Below are positions 6,089 to 13,980 of a stretch of 22,257 bases of DNA, piece by piece (within the stretch, counting starts at the first letter, position 1; every line of letters begins with the position of its first letter). The position numbers were made by a program, and so were the translations under genes. Origin of the DNA: UBA3103 sp002365855 (GTDB taxonomy: Bacteria; Bacillota; Desulfotomaculia; Desulfotomaculales; Pelotomaculaceae); contig DAOURR010000040.1 in NCBI GenBank assembly GCA_030627625.1, positions 1 through 22,257 of the forward strand. The letters run 5' to 3'. The notes beneath the pieces were generated by a model. The model ran no database searches and was not told the origin of the DNA. It saw only the letters and a program-made list of their open reading frames with translations.

Positions 6089-7810
6089 TTACTTATTTAC
6101 ACCCCTTGGGGTATAGTGGGTGTGCAGCAGTTTGTGAGATTTATGTCCCAGCGGCTTCTCCAGGAACTCTTCATAAAGGGCCGTGACTGCCGGGTTCTCG
6201 TGAGACTTGCGCAGCACCATACGCTCGTCCTCGGTATAAGTGGCGTCAATCCTCTTGAGGCGAATGTTCGTATTGGTCGGGATGGGCGATCCGCCGCCGC
6301 CGATGCAGCCGCCGGGGCAGGTCATTACTTCAATAAAGTGGTAGTCTGCTTCGCCTGCGCGGATCTTGTCAAGAACCTTGCGGGCGTTGCCCAGCCCGTT
6401 GGTGATGGCCACTTTGACGGGCAGGTCGCCGACCTGGACGGTCGCTTCTTTAACGCCGGTCAGCCCGCGGCAGACTTCGAAGTCAACACTTTCGAGAGTC
6501 TGGCCTGTAACGACTTCGTAAACGGTCCGCAGCGCGGCTTCCATAACGCCGCCGGACGCTCCGAAGATTTCGCCGGCGCCCGTCGAAATGCCTAGCGGGG
6601 CGTCGTATTCTTCTTCCGGCAGGTTGGAACAGTCTAGGCCGGCCTGCTTGAACATGCGTCCCAGCTCGCGTGACGTTAATACCACATCAACGTCCTGGTA
6701 ACCGCTGCTGAACATCTCCGGCCTCTGGCACTCGTACTTCTTGGCAGTACAGGGCATAATCGAGACTGAGTAGATGTCAGCCGGGTCGACGCCCTCTTTT
6801 TTCGCATAGTATGTCTTCGCGAGAGCGCCGAACATCTGCTGCGGTGACTTGCAGGTCGAGAGGTGATCCAGCAGATCCGGGTAGAAGTGCTCACAGAACT
6901 TGATCCAGCCCGGGCTGCAGGAAGTGATCATGGGCAGGGTGCCGCCCTGGGTCACACGCTGGAGCAGCTCGTTGCCTTCCTCCAGGATTGTCAGGTCGGC
7001 CGTGAAGTCTGTGTCAAATACCTTGTCAAAGCCCAGGCGGCGCAGGCCGGCAACCATTTGGCCGGTGAAGATGCTGCCCGGCTCCGCTCCCACTGCTTCA
7101 CCAAGCTGTACCCTGGTGGCAGGCGCGGTTTGCACTAAAACGTGTTTCTTGGGATCAGCCAGCGCGGCCCACACCTTATCGACATCGTCCTTCTCAACAA
7201 TGGCGCCGGTCGGGCAGACCAGCGAGCACTGGCCGCATTGTACGCATTCCATGTCAGCCAGCTTATCATTGAATGCCGGTGCGATCAGGGTGTCAAAACC
7301 CCTGTTCTCAGCGGCAAGCGCCTGCACGGTCTGTACGTTGGTGCAGACGGAAATGCAGCGACGGCAGAGAACGCACTTGCGCGGATCCCTGATGAGAGCA
7401 GGGCTGGAATCATCAATGGGATATTCTGTTTTTGCGCCGTCAAACCTGATTTCGGAAATGCCGAACTCTTCGGCCAGAGTCTGCAGTTCGCAGTTCTGGT
7501 TGCGCACGCAGGTAAGGCACTCCATGGGGTGGTCGGAAAGAATCAGCTCTAGAACCAGCTTGCGCGCCTTAATTACAGACGGGGTGTTTGTGCGGACAAC
7601 CATTCCTTCGGCAACGGGGGCAACGCAGGCCGGCACGAAAGTTCTCGCTCCCTGTACTTCCACCATACAGATCCGGCAGGCTCCGATAACGTTAATTTCT
7701 TTTAAATAGCACAGAGTAGGGATCTTGGCTCCCACTATTTGAGCAGCGTCAAGAATTGTTGAACCTTCTTCTATCGCTACCTTTTGGTTATCAATAGTCA
7801 AATTTATCAT
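6089..7810 (-). CDS. hydA: NAD-linked [FeFe]-hydrogenase catalytic subunit HydA
   Basis: This is the catalytic subunit of a trimeric HydABC hydrogenase. Counting from the ATG at 7810 (573 residues), it has an N-terminal [2Fe-2S] domain (C34, C45, C48, C62), a His-Cys [4Fe-4S] motif (H94, C98, C101, C107), and two ferredoxin-type clusters (C146-C156 and C189-C199). The H-cluster domain follows with L1 TSCSPGW at 296-302, L2 MPCTAKKYE at 352-360 and L3 EVMTCPGGCIGGG at 494-506. L1 has Ser where many monomeric enzymes have the second Cys of TSCC. There is no C-terminal [2Fe-2S] extension. ATG 7810 is chosen over 7849 because GGAGGG lies about 11 bases upstream of it. The gene is followed by a strong terminator. 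Confidence 0.96.
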   Translation of the reverse strand: MINLTIDNQKVAIEEGSTILDAAQIVGAKIPTLCYLKEINVIGACRICMVEVQGARTFVPACVAPVAEGMVVRTNTPSVIKARKLVLELILSDHPMECLTCVRNQNCELQTLAEEFGISEIRFDGAKTEYPIDDSSPALIRDPRKCVLCRRCISVCTNVQTVQALAAENRGFDTLIAPAFNDKLADMECVQCGQCSLVCPTGAIVEKDDVDKVWAALADPKKHVLVQTAPATRVQLGEAVGAEPGSIFTGQMVAGLRRLGFDKVFDTDFTADLTILEEGNELLQRVTQGGTLPMITSCSPGWIKFCEHFYPDLLDHLSTCKSPQQMFGALAKTYYAKKEGVDPADIYSVSIMPCTAKKYECQRPEMFSSGYQDVDVVLTSRELGRMFKQAGLDCSNLPEEEYDAPLGISTGAGEIFGASGGVMEAALRTVYEVVTGQTLESVDFEVCRGLTGVKEATVQVGDLPVKVAITNGLGNARKVLDKIRAGEADYHFIEVMTCPGGCIGGGGSPIPTNTNIRLKRIDATYTEDERMVLRKSHENPAVTALYEEFLEKPLGHKSHKLLHTHYTPRGVNK

Positions 7811-7879
7811 TTTCTCATTTTCCCTCCAAACTCCCGTATTTTTGTACATTTCCTTTTCAAAAAGCTGCGGGAGCGGCTT

Positions 7880-9577
7880 TTATTCCTTAAACTCGCAAAC
7901 ATTGCAAGCGCACTTCTTATCCTTGATATGCTCCTCGTACTCGTTTCTGAAATAACGGATTGTGCTTAAAACGGGGTTAGGAGCGGTCTGGCCCAGTCCG
8001 CACAGCGCGGTTGACTCAATCGTGTTGGCCAGTTCAATCAGAAGCTCGATATCTCCTTCCCTGCCCTCACCGTTGCTGATACGGTCGATAATTTCATACA
8101 TCCGCTTAGTTCCAATCCGGCAGGGAGAGCACTTGCCGCAGGACTCGTCCACTACAAAGTCGAGGAAGAACTTGGCGATGTCAACCATGCATGTGTCCTC
8201 GTCCATTACGATCATGCCGCCTGAACCCATCATCGAGCCGATCTCTCCCAGTGATTCATAGTCGATCGGGGTGTCCAGGTGCTCCGCGGGTATGCAGCCG
8301 CCGGACGGACCACCGGTTTGAACTGCCTTGAACTGCTTCTTGCGCGGGATACCGCCGCCGATTTCAAAGACAATTTCTCTTAAAGTTGTGCCCATGGGCA
8401 CTTCCACGATACCGGTATTGTTGATTCTTCCGGCCAGGGCAAAAATCTTGGTCCCCTTGCTTTTCTCAGTACCGATAGCAGCATACCAGTCAGCGCCCTT
8501 GAGGATAATCTCGGGTATGTTGGCCCATGTTTCAACGTTGTTAAGAACTGTGGGCTTACCCCAAACACCGGCATTCGCCGGGAACGGCGGCCTAGGTCTA
8601 GGTTCTCCGCGCTTTCCTTCAATCGATTTCAGCAGCGCGGTTTCCTCACCGCAGACAAAGGCTCCGGCGCCTATGCGGATTTCAATGTCAAAATTGAAGC
8701 CGGCGCCAAAGATATCGTTGCCAAGCAGGCCGTATTCACGGGCCTTCTTAATAGCATAGTCCAACCTCTCAATGGCCAGAGGGTATTCCGCCCGCACATA
8801 GATGTACCCCTGCTCCGCCCCAATGGCACGACCGCAAATAGCCATGCCTTCGATAACGCTGTGGGGGTCGCCTTCCAGAACAGACCTGTCCATAAACGCG
8901 CCCGGGTCGCCTTCGTCACCGTTACATACCACGTATTTTGGGGTTCCTTTGGCGTTGGCTGTAAATCCCCACTTCATACCGGAGGAGAAACCGGCCCCGC
9001 CGCGCCCCCGAAGACCTGACTTTTTAACTTCCTCAATAATACCTTCAGGCTTCATCTCGACGAGCGCCTTGCCAAGTGCCGCATATCCATTGTTAGCAAT
9101 ATAGTCTTCGATTGATGTGGGGTCTATATAAAAGTTGTTGCGAAGCACGATCTTTTTCTGTTTTGCAAACAGGTCGATGTCATCAACCTTCGGGGTAGGC
9201 TCTTTCGCGCCGGGAGACCTGTACAACAAGCGTTGCACCATGTTCCCCTTCATGATATGCTCTTCAACAATCGCCTCAGCATCTTTCGGCTTCAGCCTGC
9301 GATAGAATGTGGCGTCAGGGTATACAATCGCAACCGGACCCATGTCGCAAGGCCCCATGCAACCGGTAAGGATAATTTGCACCTGGTCTGCTATACCGTT
9401 CTTGCTAAGGGATTCTTTCATGGCGTCTACAACATCGGTACATTTAGAAGATATGCATCCCGCGCCACCGCACATCATAACGTGGGCTTTTTCAGTTGCT
9501 GACGGAATGCCTTCGCGAATTTTCAAGGCCTCTCGTCTGTTTTCTCTTATCTTTGCAAGTTCGTCCAAAGACTTCAC
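7880..9577 (-). CDS. hydB: Hydrogenase NADH-binding flavoprotein subunit HydB (NuoF-like)
   Basis: This subunit oxidises NADH at FMN and passes electrons through iron-sulfur clusters to HydA. The 565-residue protein has a thioredoxin-like [2Fe-2S] domain (C36, C41, C73, C77), a NuoF core with GLRGRGGAGFSSGMKWGF at 188-205 and CNGDEGDPGAFMDR at 218-231, a nucleotide/FMN segment around GAGAFVCGEETAL, and a [4Fe-4S] motif SCGKCSPC near 479-486 with C526. It ends at KKCACNVCEFKE and lacks the two-cluster ferredoxin domain that extends classical bifurcating HydB to about 600 residues or more. The start is GTG at 9577 after GGAGGTG with 8-nt spacing. It lies 69 bases upstream of the chosen hydA start. 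Confidence 0.95.
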   Translation of the reverse strand: MKSLDELAKIRENRREALKIREGIPSATEKAHVMMCGGAGCISSKCTDVVDAMKESLSKNGIADQVQIILTGCMGPCDMGPVAIVYPDATFYRRLKPKDAEAIVEEHIMKGNMVQRLLYRSPGAKEPTPKVDDIDLFAKQKKIVLRNNFYIDPTSIEDYIANNGYAALGKALVEMKPEGIIEEVKKSGLRGRGGAGFSSGMKWGFTANAKGTPKYVVCNGDEGDPGAFMDRSVLEGDPHSVIEGMAICGRAIGAEQGYIYVRAEYPLAIERLDYAIKKAREYGLLGNDIFGAGFNFDIEIRIGAGAFVCGEETALLKSIEGKRGEPRPRPPFPANAGVWGKPTVLNNVETWANIPEIILKGADWYAAIGTEKSKGTKIFALAGRINNTGIVEVPMGTTLREIVFEIGGGIPRKKQFKAVQTGGPSGGCIPAEHLDTPIDYESLGEIGSMMGSGGMIVMDEDTCMVDIAKFFLDFVVDESCGKCSPCRIGTKRMYEIIDRISNGEGREGDIELLIELANTIESTALCGLGQTAPNPVLSTIRYFRNEYEEHIKDKKCACNVCEFKE

Positions 9578-9622
9578 TTAAATTACACCTCCGTTTAAAT
9601 CCTCCGGCCTTACTGTGTATAT

Positions 9623-9677
9623 CCCTCAGCGTTACTGAATCTCTTTCGACTGCGACAATTGACCTAACGTCTGAGGG
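9623..9677. other. Long-range inverted repeat in the hydC-hydB spacer
   Basis: CCCTCAGCGTT (9623-9633) and AACGTCTGAGGG (9666-9677) pair over 11 bp with one bulged base, enclosing 32 nt that can form a smaller hairpin. There is no T tract, so it is not a terminator. Two GGAGG-type sites (GGAGGATTT and GGAGGTGTAA) follow it before the hydB GTG. It may set message stability or relative expression of hydC and hydBA. Confidence 0.45.
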
Positions 9678-9701
9678 GCATTAAGCAGGATTCAATTGTT
9701 A

Positions 9702-10211
9702 CTATGCGTACTGTTCCAAAATTTCAGGGATTTGTTCTGGTTCAATACGACCGTGCACGTCTTTACCGTCAACAATCATCGCCGGAGCTAAACCGCATGC
9801 ACCGATACAACGCACGATTTCCAAAGTGAACCGACTGTCGGGTGTGGTCTGGCCGGGCTTAACCCCAATAACATCCCTGAGAGATTTAATAAGGGTTTTC
9901 ATCCCTTTGACATAGCAAGCTGTACCTGCACAAACGCTTAGCTTATGCCTGCCCCTTGGAATAAGGGAAAAGAAAGCATAAAAAGTAACAACTCCGTAAA
10001 CTTCCTGAAGCGAAACCCCCAACCCTTCGGCTATTCTCACCTGCACCCATTTGGGCAAATAGCCGATAAGCTCCTGAGATTTGGTCAGCACTTGGATTAG
10101 TCCTCCAGGCTGCCCCCTGTACGGATCTATAATCTTATCAAGTTGTTTAGTTAGTTCATCTTCACCGCAATTGCACGCACATTCTGCCACAGGTTTGAAC
10201 CTCCCTTGCAT
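9702..10211 (-). CDS. hydC: Hydrogenase [2Fe-2S] subunit HydC (NuoE-like)
   Basis: HydC is the small thioredoxin-fold subunit that docks on HydB in the HydABC complex. The 169-residue protein has the NuoE cluster ligands C94, C99, C135 and C139 (CAGTAC and CIGAC) and the helical N-terminal region DKIIDPYRGQPGGLIQVL. An unusual CACNC run lies at 11-15. The ATG at 10211 overlaps the stop of a preceding 28-codon ORF as TAATG, which supports translational coupling. An internal GTG at 10190 with GGGAGG nine bases upstream is a credible alternative start giving 162 residues; both could be used. Confidence 0.95.
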   Translation of the reverse strand: MQGRFKPVAECACNCGEDELTKQLDKIIDPYRGQPGGLIQVLTKSQELIGYLPKWVQVRIAEGLGVSLQEVYGVVTFYAFFSLIPRGRHKLSVCAGTACYVKGMKTLIKSLRDVIGVKPGQTTPDSRFTLEIVRCIGACGLAPAMIVDGKDVHGRIEPEQIPEILEQYA

Positions 10212-10297
10212 TAATACACTAAGTTCCTTGTTAATTCTTCTCTAAAATGCTTGCCCTTTGATGAAAACCTCTTCCTCAGTTTGCTGTTGCCTGCCAT
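10211..10297 (-). CDS. Small basic 28-residue ORF translationally coupled to hydC
   Basis: ATG at 10297 is preceded by AGGGAGGTGAA, one of the strongest ribosome binding sites in the window. The product starts MAGNSKLRKRFSSKGKHF and ends LVY, rich in Lys and Arg, with no membrane segment and no Cys. Its TAA overlaps the hydC ATG (TAATG), the classic arrangement for coupled translation. I do not recognise it. It may be a small accessory protein or a leader peptide whose translation gates hydC. Confidence 0.55.
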   Translation of the reverse strand: MAGNSKLRKRFSSKGKHFREELTRNLVY

Positions 10298-10355
10298 TTC
10301 ACCTCCCTAGTCAAATCTTAAATTGAGTTGATTCTACGCCTTTTATTTTTTATCC

Positions 10356-10370
10356 TTCAAAAATTTTGAA
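10356..10370. promoter_or_regulatory. Dyad at the predicted hydCBA transcription start
   Basis: TTCAAAAATTTTGAA is a perfect 7-bp-arm dyad with one central base. It covers the predicted start site of the promoter at 10376-10404. The location suits an operator, but its AT-rich composition allows chance symmetry. Confidence 0.3.
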
Positions 10371-10375
10371 TAATA

Positions 10376-10408
10376 TTTATAGGATACAATAAATATACTG
10401 TATACAGT
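10376..10408 (-). promoter_or_regulatory. Candidate hydCBA promoter with palindromic operator
   Basis: The perfect 12-bp palindrome ACTGTATACAGT (10397-10408) contains TATACA (10404-10399), which serves as a -35 four of six matched. After 17 bases comes TATAAA (10381-10376). The predicted start is near 10369, about 70 nt upstream of the small ORF. TGTATACA cores are typical of some GntR-family operators (family knowledge), so a regulator binding over the -35 is possible. The rest of this 245-bp AT-rich stretch (10298-10542) shows no other gene. Confidence 0.4.
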
Positions 10409-10524
10409 TTTAATAATGTTTTTTATAATAATCCAAGATTATCATAACTGAATCCATGAAAATATTAAAGATCCATTTTTTATAAAAGTTATAAGTACTG
10501 TGCTCAAGCAAGGTCACGGTGCCG

Positions 10525-10554
10525 AAAATTAAACCACCCTTTTTACGGGTGGTT
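10525..10554 (-). terminator. Intrinsic terminator overlapping the hemL stop
   Basis: On the minus strand AACCACCC and GGGTGGTT (10554-10547 and 10539-10532) form an 8-bp stem with a 7-nt loop containing the hemL stop codon, followed by TAATTTT. It closes the long tetrapyrrole operon before the hydrogenase promoter. Confidence 0.72.
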
Positions 10555-11859
10555 ATAATTTGTTCCGGAAACCTGCCGGAAAGCTTTGCGTGCCGCCCCG
10601 ATGGTCCGGTCTAGATCATCCCCGGTATGGGCAAGCGAGATGAAGGCGGCTTCAAATTGAGAGGGCGCCAGGTAAACTCCCTGAATCAACATGGAACTGA
10701 AGTAAGCTGCAAATTTACCTGTGTTTGATGAACAGGCAGTAGGATAATCTTTAACAAATTCATTGGTAAAAAAAGTGCATATCATCGACCCGACCCGGTT
10801 AATACATGCTGCAACCCCTGCTTCTTTTGCCGCTTCACTGAGGCCCTTTTCCAGCGCAGCTGACTTCTGTTCCAGTTCATCGTATACCCCGGGCTGCTTG
10901 AGGACAGTCAGTGTAGCGATACCAGCTGTTACCGCCAGCGGGTTCCCAGATAAGGTCCCAGCCTGGTATACCGGTCCTGCGGGGGCAACATGCTCCATTA
11001 TTTCCCTCTTCCCGCCATATGCGCCTACAGGAAGCCCGCCGCCGATTATTTTACCCAGGCAGGTTAAGTCGGGTTGAATATCATATAATTGCTGCGCCCC
11101 GCCGTAAGCTACCCGAAAACCTGTCATCACTTCGTCAAATACTAATAAGCTCCCGTACCTGGCAGTTAAATCACGTATTCCATGCAAAAATCCCTGTTCA
11201 GGCAGGACAACACCCATATTTCCCGCAACTGGCTCAACAATTACAGCGGCTATGTCATGCCCTTCAATTCTAAATATATTTTCCAGTGCTTCTATGTCAT
11301 TAAATCCGGCTGTTATTGTATTTGCCGCCGTTACCGCAGGGATTCCGGGGCTTGTTGGCACACCCAGGGTCAAAGCGCCGGAACCCGCCTTAATCAATAA
11401 AAAATCTGCGTGTCCATGATAACAGCCTTCAAACTTAACGATCTTATTTCTCCCGGTATAACCCCGGGCCAGCCTGAGGGCGCTCATTGTTGCTTCAGTC
11501 CCAGAATTAACAAGCCGTACCATCTCCACTGACGGCACCGCTTCGATAATCATTTCCGCCAGAATGCTTTCAAGTTCAGTGGGAGCGCCGAAACTGGTCC
11601 CGACTTCGCTCAAACAGTTACCTATCGCCTCGACCACGCGGGGGTGCCGGTGCCCTAAAATCAACGGTCCCCATGAACCGACATAATCGACATACTCATT
11701 TCCATCCACGTCATAGATGCGTGCACCCTCGCCCCTCTGGATAAAAATGGGGTCCAAACCCACTGATCTGAACGCCCGCACCGGGCTGTTTACGCCTCCG
11801 GGGATGATTTTCTTAGCCTTTTCATATAGCATGCTTGACCTGGTAAAGCCTTGGCTCAT
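10543..11859 (-). CDS. hemL: Glutamate-1-semialdehyde 2,1-aminomutase
   Basis: This PLP enzyme converts glutamate-1-semialdehyde made by HemA to 5-aminolevulinate. The 438-residue sequence has the N-terminal IIPGGVNSPVRAF signature, the PLP aspartate in LVFDEVMTGFRV (D242) and the Schiff-base lysine K270 in CLGKIIGGGLPVGAYGG. It is last in the tetrapyrrole run, 106 bases after ahbB, with AGGAG about 11 bases before the ATG. The spacer shows no clear promoter or terminator. Related class III aminotransferases are excluded by the family-specific GGVNSPVRAF start. Confidence 0.97.
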   Translation of the reverse strand: MSQGFTRSSMLYEKAKKIIPGGVNSPVRAFRSVGLDPIFIQRGEGARIYDVDGNEYVDYVGSWGPLILGHRHPRVVEAIGNCLSEVGTSFGAPTELESILAEMIIEAVPSVEMVRLVNSGTEATMSALRLARGYTGRNKIVKFEGCYHGHADFLLIKAGSGALTLGVPTSPGIPAVTAANTITAGFNDIEALENIFRIEGHDIAAVIVEPVAGNMGVVLPEQGFLHGIRDLTARYGSLLVFDEVMTGFRVAYGGAQQLYDIQPDLTCLGKIIGGGLPVGAYGGKREIMEHVAPAGPVYQAGTLSGNPLAVTAGIATLTVLKQPGVYDELEQKSAALEKGLSEAAKEAGVAACINRVGSMICTFFTNEFVKDYPTACSSNTGKFAAYFSSMLIQGVYLAPSQFEAAFISLAHTGDDLDRTIGAARKAFRQVSGTNYNHP

Positions 11860-11965
11860 CGAATTATGGACTCCTCTCCTTCGGATTTGCAGCAGCTTTA
11901 GTATTAAGCGAGTACCGATCCTGGTATACTGACTAAAACCTGAAGTCTCACTGTATTATCTTGAA

Positions 11966-12433
11966 TTATTCGAAGTAACGCATGCTGCTTTTTTTTAGTT
12001 CAGCTGTACTGAACAGCAGGCGATAATTTGCTATATTAGTCTTTTTGGAAATTTTCTCAGAGATTTGAACACACTCATCCCTGGTCCTGCCGTGGACAAC
12101 AGTAAAAAGGTTGTATGGCCAACCGGGGTGGCGCGGGCGCTGGTAACAATGAGTTACCTCCTTAAAAGCCGCCATACTCTGTCCAACTTCATCTACAGCA
12201 CCATCGGGCACATCCCAGACCACCATCGCATTGGCGGTATAACCCAGGTCATGATGGCGTACCGCCGCTCCAAATCGCCTGATCATCCCGCTTCGCTCGA
12301 AACTCCTTACTCTTTCTATCAATTCTGTTTCTGACATCTGAAGTCGTCCCGCTATAAGCTCGAACGGGCGGCTGACAAGGGGCAGGCCTTTTTGAAGTTC
12401 ACGAATAACGTTCTTATCCTGTTCGTCCAACAT
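11966..12433 (-). CDS. ahbB: Siroheme decarboxylase subunit AhbB
   Basis: This is one half of the AhbAB heterodimer that removes the acetate carboxylates at C12 and C18 of siroheme to give 12,18-didecarboxysiroheme. The 155-residue protein has an Lrp/AsnC-like winged helix (about 1-60) and a RAM-like domain with HCYQRP at 95-100 and WPYNLFTVVHG at 105-115, the AhbB form of the substrate-pocket motif. The C-terminal SMRYF is also typical. It starts 10 bases after ahbA with GAGGTG overlapping the ahbA stop. An Lrp-type transcription factor is the superficial alternative but the motifs and context rule against it. Confidence 0.94.
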   Translation of the reverse strand: MLDEQDKNVIRELQKGLPLVSRPFELIAGRLQMSETELIERVRSFERSGMIRRFGAAVRHHDLGYTANAMVVWDVPDGAVDEVGQSMAAFKEVTHCYQRPRHPGWPYNLFTVVHGRTRDECVQISEKISKKTNIANYRLLFSTAELKKSSMRYFE

Positions 12434-12442
12434 CTAAACACC

Positions 12443-12901
12443 TCAGTCCAGTTCAAAACTTACCCTGATCTTAAAAACTTTCTCAGCAGGCAGCGAAATA
12501 ATCTCCTCAACACCTGTACTTTGTCTTATTGTATCTAGAATTTCATCCAATTTAGTTTTAGATTCTGCCAGTATAGTAAACCACATGTTGAAGGTATGCT
12601 CTCTTAAATAATTATGGGTGACTCCAGGGAATGAGTTTACTATTGCAGACACCTCGTCAATCCTGTCCACGGCGACCTTCAGTGCACAGAGGGTACCAGT
12701 GTATCCGATTTTCCTCGAATCAAAAATAGCTCCAAGCCTGCGAATTACTCCGGCTTCCAGCATATTAAAAACCCGCCCTATAACCTCAGCCTCTTCAATA
12801 CCCAAGCTTTCGGCTATTTCGCGAAATGGCTCTGGAGCAAGAGGCAGGTCCGCCTGAATAAGCTTTAATAACTTTTTATCAACATCGTCCAGGTTCATCA
12901 T
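12443..12901 (-). CDS. ahbA: Siroheme decarboxylase subunit AhbA
   Basis: This is the partner of AhbB in siroheme decarboxylation. The 152-residue protein has the same Lrp-like N-terminal fold and the AhbA-type motif THNYLREHTFNMWFT at 95-109; the histidines of this motif are implicated in substrate iron contact or decarboxylation in the family. Two adjacent ATG codons (12901 and 12898) follow the ahbD TAG without a gap, using GGAAAGGAAC near the end of ahbD as ribosome binding site. NirD/L/G/H proteins of heme d1 synthesis are close relatives; AhbC and AhbD next door favour heme b synthesis. Confidence 0.94.
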   Translation of the reverse strand: MMNLDDVDKKLLKLIQADLPLAPEPFREIAESLGIEEAEVIGRVFNMLEAGVIRRLGAIFDSRKIGYTGTLCALKVAVDRIDEVSAIVNSFPGVTHNYLREHTFNMWFTILAESKTKLDEILDTIRQSTGVEEIISLPAEKVFKIRVSFELD

Positions 12902-13894
12902 CTATGTTCCTTTCCGGCCTTTATACAGGCACCATGGTTCCTCGGCCATATAGTCCCCGTGGTAAAAATAGGCGCGCGCCCGGCAGCCGCCGCAAGTCTT
13001 TTTATACATGCAGGAACCACAGCCACCCTTATATTCCTCGGTACGAAGGTTTTTAAATACTTCGGCCTCCCGCCAAATCTCCCCGAAAGTTTGTTCGCGA
13101 ACATTTCCGGCTGGTATATTAAGGTAGGCGCAGGGCTGAACGATACCTCTGGGACTAATAATGCAGTATGATATGCCTGCCAGGCATCCTTTGCTGAACC
13201 TTGTCTTTAAACCCATTTGGGATGCTATGCGCATAAATTGGGGGGCACAGGTAGGTTTTAGTTCTATTTTAACTTTAGACTGTTTAATCATAATCCGCCG
13301 CAAAAGGTCCTCGTACTGCTCGGCTCTCAACGATTCGGCTTCAATGTTTACGGCCCGGCCTGTGGGCACCAGAAAGAAAATATGATGGCCAACCGCCCCT
13401 TTTTCCACCGCGAAATCGGTCAGGTTTTCAATCTCAGATTCGTTCCAGTCCATTACGGTGGTATGAATCTGAAACGGGAGACCAGCCTCTTTACAAGCTC
13501 GCATACCCTCAACCGCTCCCTTCCAGGCGCCAGGAGTACAACGAAAATCGTCGTGGCTCGATGGGTCCACGCTGTCAAGGCTAATCCCCATGGCGGAAGC
13601 ACCGGATTCCTTAAGACGCAAGGCTACTTCTCCGGTGATCAGAGTGCCGTTGGTGCCAAAAACGGCTCTCATACCCTTACCGCTGGCGTGTTCAACCAGA
13701 GAAAATATATCCCCGCGCATCAACGGCTCGCCACCGCTGAAAATCATAATTTTAAAACCAGCGTCAGCAATTTGGTCGATCAGGGCCATACCTTCAGCGG
13801 TATCGAGTTCCTCATCAGCCTTTGCCCCGGCATCGCGGTAGCAGTGCTTGCAGTACATATTGCACGCATTTGTTGTGTTCCAGGAAATAATCAT
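12902..13894 (-). CDS. ahbD: AdoMet-dependent heme synthase AhbD (radical SAM)
   Basis: AhbD oxidatively decarboxylates the propionates at C3 and C8 of Fe-coproporphyrin III to vinyls, giving heme b. Counting from ATG 13894 (330 residues), the radical SAM CxxxCxxC is at C11, C15 and C18 (CNMYCKHC), followed by the AdoMet motif FSGGEP. The C-terminal half has KPTCAPQF, KGCLAG and a SPASM-like cysteine cluster CGSCMYKKTCGGC with a final EEPWC, matching NirJ2/AhbD. The GTG at 13900 overlaps the ribosome binding site GGGGGAG, so ATG 13894 is preferred. It lies 86 bases after hemB. Confidence 0.93.
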   Translation of the reverse strand: MIISWNTTNACNMYCKHCYRDAGAKADEELDTAEGMALIDQIADAGFKIMIFSGGEPLMRGDIFSLVEHASGKGMRAVFGTNGTLITGEVALRLKESGASAMGISLDSVDPSSHDDFRCTPGAWKGAVEGMRACKEAGLPFQIHTTVMDWNESEIENLTDFAVEKGAVGHHIFFLVPTGRAVNIEAESLRAEQYEDLLRRIMIKQSKVKIELKPTCAPQFMRIASQMGLKTRFSKGCLAGISYCIISPRGIVQPCAYLNIPAGNVREQTFGEIWREAEVFKNLRTEEYKGGCGSCMYKKTCGGCRARAYFYHGDYMAEEPWCLYKGRKGT

Positions 13895-13980
13895 GAACAC
13901 TCCCCCTTAAATGGGTAAACCTTTAGGATTTTTATTAACGAGTGTGCTGGCCCGGTCTGTTTACGTAACGTTTATATATA

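Noticed and set aside
6900..7709. A 269-codon plus-strand open frame opposite hydA
   Set aside because: It is antisense to the conserved iron-sulfur and H-cluster region of HydA; its Ser/Arg/Pro-rich composition is typical of shadow frames.
6089..7810. Selenocysteine codon in HydA given the nearby selC
   Set aside because: The frame is uninterrupted and the H-cluster Cys positions are TGC/TGT or AGC codons, with no in-frame TGA.
11966..12901. Pair of Lrp/AsnC-type transcriptional regulators
   Set aside because: The winged-helix fold is shared, but the HCYQRP/WPYNLF and THNYLREH/FNMWF motifs and the neighbours identify siroheme decarboxylase.
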